Assembly (NCBI GenBank): GCA_009869945.1
Contig: WIXG01000059.1
Coordinates: 62,001 to 126,000 of the forward strand
Length of the DNA stretch: 64,000 bases
DNA from: Mesaphorura yosii
Lineage: Eukaryota; Arthropoda; Collembola; Poduromorpha; Tullbergiidae
Direction of reading: 5' to 3'
Shown here: positions 41,027 to 51,665 of the stretch, piece after piece
Numbering within the stretch: the first letter of the stretch is position 1
How the letters are laid out: each line of letters opens with the position of its first letter
Position numbers and translations under genes: made by a program
Notes under the pieces: generated by a model
What the model saw: only the letters and a program-made list of their open reading frames with translations
What the model was told of the DNA's origin: nothing
Databases searched by the model: none

Positions 41027-42114
41027 ATGAAGACGCTGTTCTTTGCAATTTGCGGTCTCTTCATGATGGGGTCTTGTGTGTTGGGGTTGGACCAATGCCA
41101 CGAGGAAGTGACAAACGTGTGCTTGCAAAAAAGGAAGATTCCAGTTGAAAGTAAGTGAAATATTGCATCTCTGTACAGTATTGTGGTGATTAGAATGAAT
41201 GACTGATGATTCACACAAAATTCTCGAATGTTTAAGCAGCTCTAAGAAAAATGGACGTTTGCAATTCCAACTACGGAGGGTTTGCCACCAGATATCAGCA
41301 CTCACTGGAGACAGAAATCCAAAGTTTGGTTGCTCGTCATTTGCAAGCATCCATGCAATATCTTCTGATCGTAACTTGACATATCATACAAAAGCATTCT
41401 TTCCTCTCCTGTTTGTTATGAGACATCGTATGATTTAATCAGGCCACTCGCTTCAACGAATGGACAATGGACAGAAAAGGATTCCACACTTTTTACTCAA
41501 AGATGTCTGACGATGCATACAACGACGCGGTCACAATCATGAAACACATGAACATGAGAGGTGGTGTCCTGGACAATGACTTCAAAATTCCGGTGAGGAG
41601 ACTGCAGTGCCTCTTCATTTACTTTTGGATAGACCACTTTTTAACTGATAAGCAATTTTTTGAATAGATGTCTGAGCAAATTGAATACAAAGTTTCGGAG
41701 ATGGAGTCTTTGAGCTTGGCGTTGGCAATTGAGAAGGACATTGCTAAGAATACGCTTCAAGTAATTAACAGCGCCAGTCAAGGCATATCGGACATCTATC
41801 AAGCTGACGGAGAAGTAAGAAGTATTAATTGAAATGCATTTATGCCAAATGGCACGTTGGACTGAAGTAGTTGATAAGGAATTGCTGATTCTGAATTTCA
41901 CAGCTATTTAATATACGCTTCTTCACTCATTCATTTTAATTTTACTTTTCAGCTTGCTCTCTTTCTGGCTCAACAAGTTTCTGAGAAACACACTCCCCGA
42001 ATCAAGACACTGGCTGCTCACGTCAATAATCTGGGACAAGCAATTGCCCATGGACGCGAGAAGAATAATGACCCAGCATACGTCGTGTACTTGTACGATA
42101 CACAATTCATTTAA
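41027..42114 (+). CDS. Fer2LCH: Secreted ferritin, light-chain homologue type (no ferroxidase site)
   Basis: Partner subunit of secreted ferritin, expected to aid mineral nucleation and not oxidation. Five exons (41027-41150, 41240-41370, 41443-41592, 41668-41814, 41953-42114) join in phase to 237 residues. MKTLFFAICGLFMMGSCVLG is a signal peptide; CHEEVTNVC follows. Helix landmarks are VARHLQASMQYLLIATRFNE, MKHMNMRGGVL, LALAIEKDI and LALFLAQQVSEKH. The ferroxidase positions are replaced: Glu27 aligns with His, and the EEREH stretch reads DDAYND. The exon-2 acceptor is a tandem AAG-CAG (ends at 41236 or 41239), so isoforms with or without one residue can be made. The head-to-head pairing with Fer1HCH matches the arrangement known for insect secreted ferritins. 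Confidence 0.9.
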
Positions 42115-42358
42115 ATAGTAGATACACTACGCTCCCAGAAAAATTAAATCGATAGCCGCAGCTTTACCTCGAAGATCAGACTTTCGGCCAATTTACCATT
42201 TGATTTATCGGATAGCAATACAGAACAAATATTGACTACTTACACCTGTTTTAAACCCTGTGCTGTGTAGGAATTAAAAATATGGCCATTTATGTCTTTA
42301 GCGTCTAATTACTTGTATGATTTCAGTTTATTTGGAACTATGCAATAAGTAAAACCAC

Positions 42359-42364
42359 AATAAA
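42359..42364 (+). terminator. Polyadenylation signal of Fer2LCH
   Basis: AATAAA 245 bases after the Fer2LCH stop. Confidence 0.5.
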
Positions 42365-43075
42365 CTTCTAAATTCAAAATCTGTTGACGAACCTGTAATA
42401 CAGGACAATTTCTATTTTTGGTCAAATGACAACAAAAATTGAGCCATAAAAAGAGATAGTAAGACATAATTTCATATTCCAATCCAAGCTCAGACGGCTC
42501 ACACTTTACTGTCAGATTCGAGAAAAGCAAATCCTAACTACATCTACTAATTCAGTCGGGCTTCCAGTATCTCCGCGACAGCAAAGATAAATATCATAAT
42601 CTCTCAAGATTTGAAGGTACAAGAATTTTCCACATTAGACTTCGTCGTTTTGCTTATGTCTAGATCAAAGAATGGTTTGGCTCGTAGTTTTGGCGGCCAG
42701 TTGTGTACTCTAGTTCACAAAGAACCGCAATTTTAATCTTCAATAAAATGGCGACCGTTCTGACATACAATATCCTTAAGTGCAATTATATACAAATTTC
42801 CTACTCAAAAATATTATGAATAGTAGCACAGATTGGAAGAGTGCGAGTTCTTCAGTGGTTTTCTTCCCTCCGCTAAAGTTTTCATAAAAATCATTTTGAA
42901 AATTTCAAATATTTGTAGTAACTCTAAACTCAGTTCTAAGCTACTGTAATTCAATATAATTACATAGTAAAATTACATTTCAATGTATTGTCACAAGTCA
43001 AGTGAAGGAAACTCTCCATCATAAACTCAATTGACTCGCATACCGCTGTGCCAGCCTCAAAGTCGAGTTATTACA

Positions 43076-43085
43076 TTTATTTATT
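43076..43085 (-). terminator. Polyadenylation signal of COP1
   Basis: Minus strand reads AATAAATAAA, two overlapping signals, about 270 bases after the COP1 stop. Confidence 0.55.
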
Positions 43086-43352
43086 AGTAAATAAAGGGTT
43101 TTGATAGAGAGAAACTAGTAATTTGACAATTACAAAAGGTAGACGTCAGTTGTGTAAATATTGGAAAGTGGGTTATAATAATTGGAACATGTTAATTAAA
43201 AAATAGGATTTTCAAACTTTGGAGTTGAAGGATAGGTATTAACGTTATAAACGTAGAGAGTAAAGAAAACAATTAACAGACGTAACGAAAGATTAACGAG
43301 TAAGTGTTATTTGGTTAGTCGTGTGCATGGCGCGTGGGGATGAAGTGTGGAG

Positions 43353-46300
43353 TCACGCTTGCATTTCTAGGACCTTGATTGATCCCTGGCTGTTGGCTGC
43401 GACCAGAACTGGAGATCCCTTCTTCCAGGCAACTGCTGACACAAACTCGGACGAATCATCGGGCATTGGAGGGTACAGCATACTTCGGTAATTCTCAAAT
43501 CTGTACTGAAACAATGGCTTCGGAAGCTTCTTGTAGTACACGTACACTGAATTGTTCTCCGAGCCACAAGCGATATAGTCTCCATCGGTTGCGAGCCCAA
43601 CAAAATTTTTATCATTGACGTGACCTCTGAAGGAATGGACTTCCTCGAATGTTGCCAGGTCCCAAAGTTTCAAGTTGCTGTCAGTTGACGCAGAGATCAA
43701 TTCCATGGAGGAAGCAAATTTGACGTAGCTGACGGCCTTCTTATGGCCTTCAAGGATTCCCATGGGTTGTTTCGCATTTCGAAAGTCGTAGTAATGGATG
43801 CAATGATCTGCTGACCCAAACGCAATGTGGAATGCATTTTCAGGGCAAAACTTCACACAACAGACATTTGCATTGGATTCCACAGTCATTACTGATCTTT
43901 CTTGCTCCAGATTCCACAGTTTTACTTTTGTGTCGTCAGATCCAGATGCAAAGAGACGAGGATCGCCTTGGCTCCAGTCCACGCTCCAAACTCTTCTCTC
44001 ATGTTCGTTCAATGTGCTAGAAATCAGAGTATTGCAACATTTAGAACCATAAGAATTTTCTAAACTACGTAATGCATCTAGCATAATCTTATTACTAGTT
44101 GTGCGAATTGTTGGGTTAGTATATGTTACCTTATTTTTGTACCAACAGCTGTGTCCCATAGAATGACAGATCCGTCGTAGTCAGAACTGGCCAGCTTGTT
44201 CTTGAAGTAACTGCTCCAACTAATGCAGCTAATCTTGGCACCACACGATAGCTCAGAGCTGGGACAGTGAATGTCTACGCTGGATCCAAGCACTGTAGCG
44301 TACTCAAACAGCTTAATCTTCTTTGTCACTCCCGCAATTGCAAAGAACTCGTTATCTTTGTCAAACTCAATGCTTGAAACAATGTTGGAATTCTTGAGGA
44401 GGTCAGCGCTGTACGAGAATGTCGCCAGTGGTTTGACTGAATGGTAGCGTGAGATTTTGGACAGCGTAGTGGCGAACTCATCCAGCGCCAAACTGGGGTT
44501 ATTCAAATCAAGACGGTACTCGTCTTCTGTAACCATGGAAGAGTTGTCGTCATCATCCGGAGGAGTTTCATCGTACAAAATGGAACTTCGGTGACCCAAG
44601 TACAACTGAACAAGCTCATCAAAATGCTTGTAAATTCTTCTCTTCTTAGAAGCCAAAGAACTCGACAAAATGTCATTGTGTGGTACGTTCGTGTTAAATC
44701 CACGCAGACTTGTGCTTGGCCCAACTTTTGCAGACTCAGGGACGGTGCTCGACTCCTTTGAGGCTTCACTGGTGGACGCAGACTCTTTAATGATCTTCAT
44801 ATCTCTCTCAAGGAGACTAACTTGTCGTTCAAGATTTGATTTTTCGGCTTGCTTGATCTTGTACAGCTGGGACAAAAATTCCAAGAGGAGCTGCCTTTGA
44901 TGTTCTTTTGATTCCGCCGTCAAAATTTCTCTTCTTCGTTGAAGTAACATCAACATCAAGTTCACGTCGCTTAAATTGAGGCCGTTTGATCTGGTTGAAA
45001 TGAACTTGCACACGTCGATGTCTACACATTGTAAGCAAAAATAAAAAAAGGTCACTTAAAACCACATAACAAAGTCATTAATTTAAAATCGTCAAAGACC
45101 CACCTTTCAGCAACTGACCAGGTTGCTTCTCGTCTCTTTCACCTTCCTCGACTTCCATTTTTGCGTGTTTTGCCTTCTGCGTTGATATTACTTCAGCTAT
45201 AACAAAGTTTGGCACGAGGTCCTCCTTCCTCACCAACGAGTTGCAATTCGGGCAATTGGGCTTCATGTCGATTGACTGACAAATACACTCGTAGCAGTAT
45301 GTGTGGCCACATTTTGTCACGTGGGCTTCCTTGAATACTTCAATGCATATGGGGCACAGGGGCAGGTCGTCAGGCTTTCGCTCCCAACTCGGGTGATCGT
45401 GATTGTTGCCCGCAACAAGTTCATCCAGTTTTCGTTTGGCAGCCGCCTTTCTTTCTTGAATTGATTTGAGGATGTTGGGTTGTTTCATCGGAAATCGGCG
45501 AGGGGCTGGAGCAGTTGCGCTAACAGTTGTGACTGGGCCAGTTACTGAAGCTGGAACTACCGAGTAACTTGACGGTTGCAAGTCTGGTGCCTGCGGTGCA
45601 GTTGTGCCTAATCAGAAATAATACATCATGTAGAAGAGTTTACCAGGAAGTGAGGAATTTAGAAAACAACCAGCACACCCGCGCTGATAACGTGAACCGG
45701 GGTTATCCGAGACAATAAAGGGGGTAAAACGAGACAAAGGAGTTTGGAATTTCTAGCTCAATTTGAGACTCCTTATAGAACGGCAAAAATATGTTTTTTT
45801 AGAACTAGTCTAGCTCGAATGAGCCTGAGCTTGGTTTGGGGTTTGGTCTTGTGAGCGACTAGCTGCTCATTCAAAATTCAATAGGGTTTTTATAGTGTTA
45901 GAGAAACTTCGTATTGCGGTTAGCATGCAGATGTCGCATAGAGGAATTGCGGGGCCGTTGCGCAGGGATACTACGGACTATATCCCATGTAGATAAAGTT
46001 TGTGATGTATCCTGGTTGCTAGGCAACCCTATAGACATAAAAACTTGAGTGAATGCAAGCTATATTTAAGCAATGTCATGCTAATACATAATTAGAAGCT
46101 AATACAAGTGCGTCCGTACTGTGGATCACACTAGGCTTACTTAGGTTTAGCGTAGGTAATTACTTTAATTGTACTGTTATTAAAAATATTTGGGCTCAAT
46201 ACAAATTTTAATCAGTATTGAAATTGTTATATCATATTTAGCATTTAAAAGGTTAAATAGACTAACAGATTTCCGCTTCTACTTCGATATCCATAGTTGC

Positions 46301-46882
46301 TCTAGTTTATGAGTTTGGCAGTGGACGTTTACCAACTATTTTGTATATTTTGTTGTTTTTGTTATAAATTGACATACCTGTTCCTGTTGAGGTGGAAGCC
46401 ACTGCCGGAGTGGTCACTCTTGATGTTTGCGCCCCTCGTAGTAAATTGGCTGCAATCAATGGTCGACTCGTTGATGCAATAGAGGTAGACGGCGCTCGTG
46501 TAAATGAAGCTGAAACTGGTCTGGCTAAAGATGTGGGCACCGTTTGTCGAGTTTGCAAGTTGAGATTGAGAGCAAGTGGTGAAGCAAGTCGGGCCCCTTG
46601 GAAAAATGGAACCTGTCCTTGACTCTGCAATGAAGCTGCCTGCTGTCTGACAGATTGTTGTGCCAGTTGTCCCGGACTTCCACCTCGTTGAAGCAATTGT
46701 CCATGTCTGAAATTAAGACTCGATGTCGGCATACTGAACGTTGAAGAACCAGCAGCGCCATTCAACGTGGGTACGGATGCAGATGCGGCTGTCGTGGGTC
46801 TCTGCTGCAACCGAGGAAATCCAGTGATAAGTAGAAGAGGTCTAATTGGTCTTTCGGGCCGCGGAGGTTGACCAGGTTGCAT
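43353..46882 (-). CDS. Cop1: E3 ubiquitin ligase COP1 (RFWD2)
   Basis: RING ligase that, with DET1/DDB1/CUL4, marks transcription factors such as Jun and ETS proteins for degradation. Four exons (46378-46882, 45104-45607, 44130-45021, 43353-44016) join in phase to 854 residues; human COP1 has 731. The N-terminus is long, Gln/Ser/Ala-rich and disordered, with RPIRPLLLI resembling the vertebrate VRPVLVAP. The RING (about 253-290) reads CPICIEVFKEAHVTKCGHTY then CYEC and CPNC. A coiled coil follows at about 350-415. Seven WD40 repeats fill the C-terminal part, with KKIKLFEY, ISWSSYFKNKLASSDYDG, LASGSDD-type (FASGSDDTKVKLW), ANVCCVKF, GSADHCIHYYDFRN, ASTDSNLKLWD and ACGSENNSVYVYYK, near-identical to the human propeller. 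Exon 1 is assigned because its ATG, phase and content fit; it is the least certain part. Intron 1 (0.77 kb) is much longer than the others and contains an RFX-type palindrome. Confidence 0.95.
46014..46028. promoter_or_regulatory. Perfect RFX X-box palindrome in COP1 intron 1
   Basis: GGTTGCTAGGCAACC is a perfect 6+3+6 palindrome and fits the X-box consensus RYYNYY-N-RRNRAC bound by RFX factors. Such sites usually mark promoters of ciliary genes, but no such gene is recognised nearby. Confidence 0.5.
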
Positions 46883-49800
46883 TATGGAAGCCTGTTAAAT
46901 AAAACTATTAATATGCAATGGTGCCAAAAATTGTGCAATACTAGCACAATAAATCAGTACCCACCTTTCGATTGTCCTCCTCGTCAGCTTTTCAATGTCA
47001 ACTATAATGACGAGTTCGGTGGTTTCGCCAGTTTCGCGTTTCTGGTGGCCAGTATTTACAGTTCGTGACGAATTATTTCACTGAGTTGAAACAGGAACGA
47101 TTAAAAGCTTTAAAAAAATTCTTCCCACGCTCCACTTAATTACTTAATCACTTATTATTGTACTAAATGTTGGTTTCACTTTAATTTGACATGATGGAAA
47201 ATAAATTAAATTTGTTGAACAGTTGTTACATTACAGTCACTTTGCTATTGCACAAGTTTTCTTACGTATATAACGAAATAAGTCGTCGCCACTGGTTTCT
47301 AACTGATTTCGTACTTTTGAAACACGCACCAAGCTACCAACACGAATACAAAGGAGCGCTGTGCGGCGTTCCTTTCCTTTGTCGCATGAGCGCAACACGA
47401 GACGGTGGAAGAGGCCGCCGGTTTTCGTCCGAGAATCAGCGTTATCAGCTCGTAAACTTTAGTAGAACAGCAATTCCGATGGGATTGGTGTCACTGCAAG
47501 TTCGAGCAACAATTAACTTAGCCAAGCCTTTGATGTCACTTACAGCTTGATCAGATTCGATTCTATTGGATTGAGACTTGTGTTTTTTTGTTTTTGTTAA
47601 AACAATGAATTAGTTGCGAACTCGTGTCGTGTCCTAAATACGAACGATCTTTCCTGTGTAAGCTATAGCTTCAAGTAATCAAGTCTGGGCTGTCGAATCA
47701 AGTAATCAAGATTCTAAATTGTAAACTAAGCACGACAATCTACCTTTTTCCCCTCTGTCAAATTTTTCTTCGGCATAAAAGTATCGCGTCGCTTAGTTTT
47801 CGCACCATTATCATTGATAGCGTACTTCAAAAGCCGCAGTTCCCATTCCCATTTAATTAATTGGGACACCAGTACTATTCTACTGCACATTTTGCCAACA
47901 AATACGGTGATATGGAGTAGAGCCTACACAATACACCAGCTACCGAGAAAGCTTCCGATGACTTTGTGCCAATTTGATAAGCTTTGCTCATGGTCAACGC
48001 GCATTTCTTAACCATTCTGCTCTACTCATTTATTGGCTCCGTTCGGTGCCCCGCATTTTACTGGGACCACACTTTTGACTGGCAAAGCACCATTTCTGAA
48101 GCCCATCATTTCTGATGTTTTGAGTAAAAATAGCTTGATTCTAACGTGAGCAACTGGAAATTACAACTTCTGACTGTGAAACCAACGCGAACAGTTGACA
48201 GGATGAAACTAATTCATATTAGAGATCTCCGGGCCTCAATGCACAATTGGGATGATGACTCTGATGCGCACACTCAGATGCGACAACAATGGAACCGTTT
48301 CTCACAATTGTGATGCGGATGATGCTGCAAATGATACTTTCACGTATGCGTATGGAAATCGGATCCAATTGTATGCTGTCCAATAATGGTAGACACGCAG
48401 CATAAATTAGTTTGAGGTTGGACTCGATCATTTATTTTTGGCCCGTATTGTGCAAGGAACTTTTGAGGACAATGGACGAGTGAAGTGGAGTCCACAATAA
48501 ATAATGATTTATAGTGATGGGTCGATGATGCGGCCGTAAACACAACAATGAGTCTTTTCTGCTACTCTTGAGTCATCACTCGAGATGACACACTGCCGGG
48601 CCAGCAGACGTTAAGCATGTGTGTGGTGCTCATTCGGGAGTCATGCGATACGATGAGATACGAGCTCAAGTATTCAGGAAATTCTTTACTTATTGGACCA
48701 CCCAAAATTTTTCACACAAAAAGAAATCAAATTTATTATAATAAGTTATTATGATGATGAGAACAGATCCCTTCGAAAGGTCACAACAATACGAAGAAGT
48801 CGCATTATGGCGAGGATTTTCCCCTGCGCGAACTCCACTCTTCAGTGTGCCTTATTTCACATTTCACCGAATCAAGCAAACCATTATCATTCTCCGTCCA
48901 TTCAGGTCCAGAAGTGCACACCGTCCCGCTTCCTATTCTTGTGAACGCACTGCAAGTCAAGCACACACGCAGCAGCATTCTCAGTAACAGATAATCGGAG
49001 GCTGTCATTCGGATCATAATTTTATAACAAATGCCACATTCTCATTTGCAATCTGCACTCATATCTCACACAGAAGAATAACTTTGTTCATCCTACTTCG
49101 ATTGAATAAATTGCATCCAATTTCCAATTCGGGCAAATACAGTCACTATTATCTGATAAGAGGACTGCACGGTTGCCTTGGGATTGGGAATTTGAGACTC
49201 AGAATTCTAGACTTCCAGGCACCTTCGCCTATCCTCCCTCATGATACGAGATTTCAAATCCGGACATTCTGACCCGTCTTTTGTTGGCAAGACGAACTGA
49301 ACGGAATGCGAAGAAAATTGACTTGACAAATGAGTCTGAATTCAGTTCTTTGAAGAGAGCTGAAACTCGAGCCTGAGTAAGTTCGGAGTGAAAAGACTCG
49401 GCTTTCTGAGCTCTGTAGTGATTATGATCCCCGTTCATTTTGGCACATTTGATACAGTAAATAAGTCAAAGGCTACTCCCACAAATAGGCCGTGTTCGAA
49501 AAGAAACACGATGCAAAGGCCCGCGAGCGTGCACGGTCAGCGACGGCAAAGCGACTCTGACTCTATCATTATGAGTACGAGCAATTGTCTATTGTCATCT
49601 TCTCATTTTTCTTGCTACCGGGCCTTTGGGTCGAGTCCACCTTGGGTGCTCGTAATTGAATAAAAGGTGAGGAACTTGCATTTAGTCGGCTCGTTTGAAG
49701 GTTTGGAGTTGAATAAAAGTCAACGGACTCAAAATTTTGTGTACGAACAAAAGACTCGCAGTCGTCTAGTGTAAGTCACTTATTGTCATTAAATCAAAAC

Positions 49801-50212
49801 CATTGTCGCGTTTTAAAGATTTCATTTCATAGCAAATTACCACTCGGACACGGTGCTTCATAAATCCATTTTTGACGTCCAGTTATGCCCACTCAGCCAT
49901 GTCAACAGTCATTCCTTCACGGTCATTACTGTACACGGCAACCTTTGAAGGAATTGACGAATTTTAAGGCATGAAGTTACAAAAATTGGCTGATCCCAAA
50001 TTTGGATGTTAATTGCAATTAGTCTGTAACATGAACCCATCTCTTCTTGCTTCTTGTATTTTTTCTGGGTGCAAAGAAAAGTAAGAATCTCCGTTGCATT
50101 AATTCATCCATTGAATGGCGAACTTTACAAAGTTTTTATTTTGCATGTCGCCTTCAGTCTTGCTCTGAAGTGTGATGTTAATTGATTTAATGAATAAATG
50201 TATTCTATAGGA
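46883..50212. other. Gene-free region between COP1 and huckebein
   Basis: About 3.3 kb without a recognisable exon. It includes the COP1 promoter side (next to 46883) and the huckebein 3' untranslated region (next to 50212). The longest frame (47191-47550, plus, 119 codons) matches nothing I know. Confidence 0.55.
50135..50140 (-). terminator. Polyadenylation signal of huckebein
   Basis: AATAAA on the minus strand, about 75 bases after the stop codon. Confidence 0.45.
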
Positions 50213-51665
50213 TCATAATAAATTCATGGTGTTGTGGTACAAAAATGGGTTATGTTGAGGGTACGCGCAGTTGTTGCTCGTCGCAGTCGGCAGTGGAACA
50301 GGATTCGAGCAACCAGATGCGGATGCTGCAGCGGATGATGCGGTTGTGGTTGTTGAGAGTGGTTGCGTCTGTTGCGAGAAGGCGGAGTATTGTGACTGCA
50401 GGCCGATGAGATCGTTGGGTGTTGCGAATGGAGTTGATGATAGAAGGTTTTGATGGAACGGCTGGAAAGGGTTACCGTAGCCAATCACGAAGGCACTTCT
50501 TGGATTATAAACCCCTCTCTGATGCGTTCTGGTGTGCTTCTTCAAATGATCCTTCCGTCCAAACTTTTTACCGCAGTATGAACAAGGAAATGGACGCAAG
50601 CCTTTAATTGATGGAAATTAATCACACTTTTTGTCACGAACTCCGTTCATAATTGATTTGGATCGGAAAAGGCTTCGGATAAACTTACCGGAGTGAATGC
50701 GGCGGTGTCTCGTTAATTCCTCATTTCGAGTGAAGCTTTTGCCACAGCCTTCTTCCTCGCACACAAACGGTCTTTCACCTTGCAAAAGAAATTAACATTT
50801 GAAATTATTCGCAATCAAATTCCTCAGAGCATATACACACGCTGATGCGTTGGCTCATTTTATGGGACGCTGGTGGATGTAGAAAAATATTTGAATTACC
50901 TGTGTGAATGCGAATGTGACCACGAAGCTGTCCGTTATTTGAGAATGCAACCTGACAGTGGGGGCACTGAAATCTCTTCGGTCGCTGTCGTCGCACTTTC
51001 AATGAGGACGCCGGTTCCGGTGGCAAAAGTCCCATCGCGGTGAGATCATGACGCGACAGTCTCGCCAATTCGTTGAGCATATTCGAGTTCGGGTAGAGAA
51101 ATGCGTTCCCGTTGCAATACAGATCAAAATCGGCTGGCGAGGCTGGCTCGCAACAAGCGGGTAAGCTGGAAAACATGTCTTGGACACTCAGCCGAGATTG
51201 TTCTGAAATTACAAGGCATTTTCTAAAAATGTTCCGCTAATTTGTTGCCCGATGCCAGTTCAACGACTATTTGTGTGCAGAAGCTGGTGACGGCATTCTT
51301 AAATGTGATAGATAAAATGTTAGAAATGAGAATGGCGAACGCCCTTATTTACCGGAAACCGTATCTTCGCTTCCATTAGACGATGATGTCTCACGTTTGA
51401 CAGTTTGCTTCAAATGTAGATTTTGTCTGATTTGTCCATTTTTGTGTGAAGCTCGATGAACTTTCTCCGTCTCACTCGAAACTTTTTTGTACTTTGAACT
51501 ATTTGAACTACCACACGATTTTCCCGTCTTACTGTTGCAAACCTCACTGCCTTTCGCCAAATCGATAGATAAGGCATTTGCCTTTTTTCTTGTATCTTCG
51601 CAACTGATGACTTGATCTTCGCTTGCTTGATCCCAGGGACGGAACAATTTTCCTAGCAGGGTCAT
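50213..51665 (-). CDS. hkb: Huckebein-type three-finger transcriptional repressor
   Basis: Nuclear C2H2 repressor; in flies huckebein sets terminal gut boundaries downstream of Torso signalling. Four exons (51353-51665, 50900-51202, 50689-50778, 50213-50601) join in phase to 364 residues. The start ATG at 51665 is followed by [16 protein letters not shown] at residues 8-11 is the Groucho-binding tetrapeptide known in Huckebein. Fingers are at about 182-204 ([20 protein letters not shown]), 210-234 ([20 protein letters not shown], with a C-x4-C spacing) and 240-262 ([20 protein letters not shown]), all with complete zinc ligands. The tail is Ser/Thr/Gln-rich. The finger region is split by two introns, both phase 1 and both after the HTG/HSG linker, so the middle finger is one 90-base exon. 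The alternative is another Sp/Egr-related three-finger gene, but FRPW argues for huckebein. Gene-free DNA on both sides fits a developmental regulator. Confidence 0.87.

Larger units (their letters stand above)
42115..43352. other. Convergent 3' regions of Fer2LCH and COP1
   Basis: No exon seen. The Fer2LCH 3' untranslated region probably ends after 42359 and the COP1 one after 43076 on the opposite strand. About 0.7 kb of AT-rich sequence without recognisable features lies between. Confidence 0.55.
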
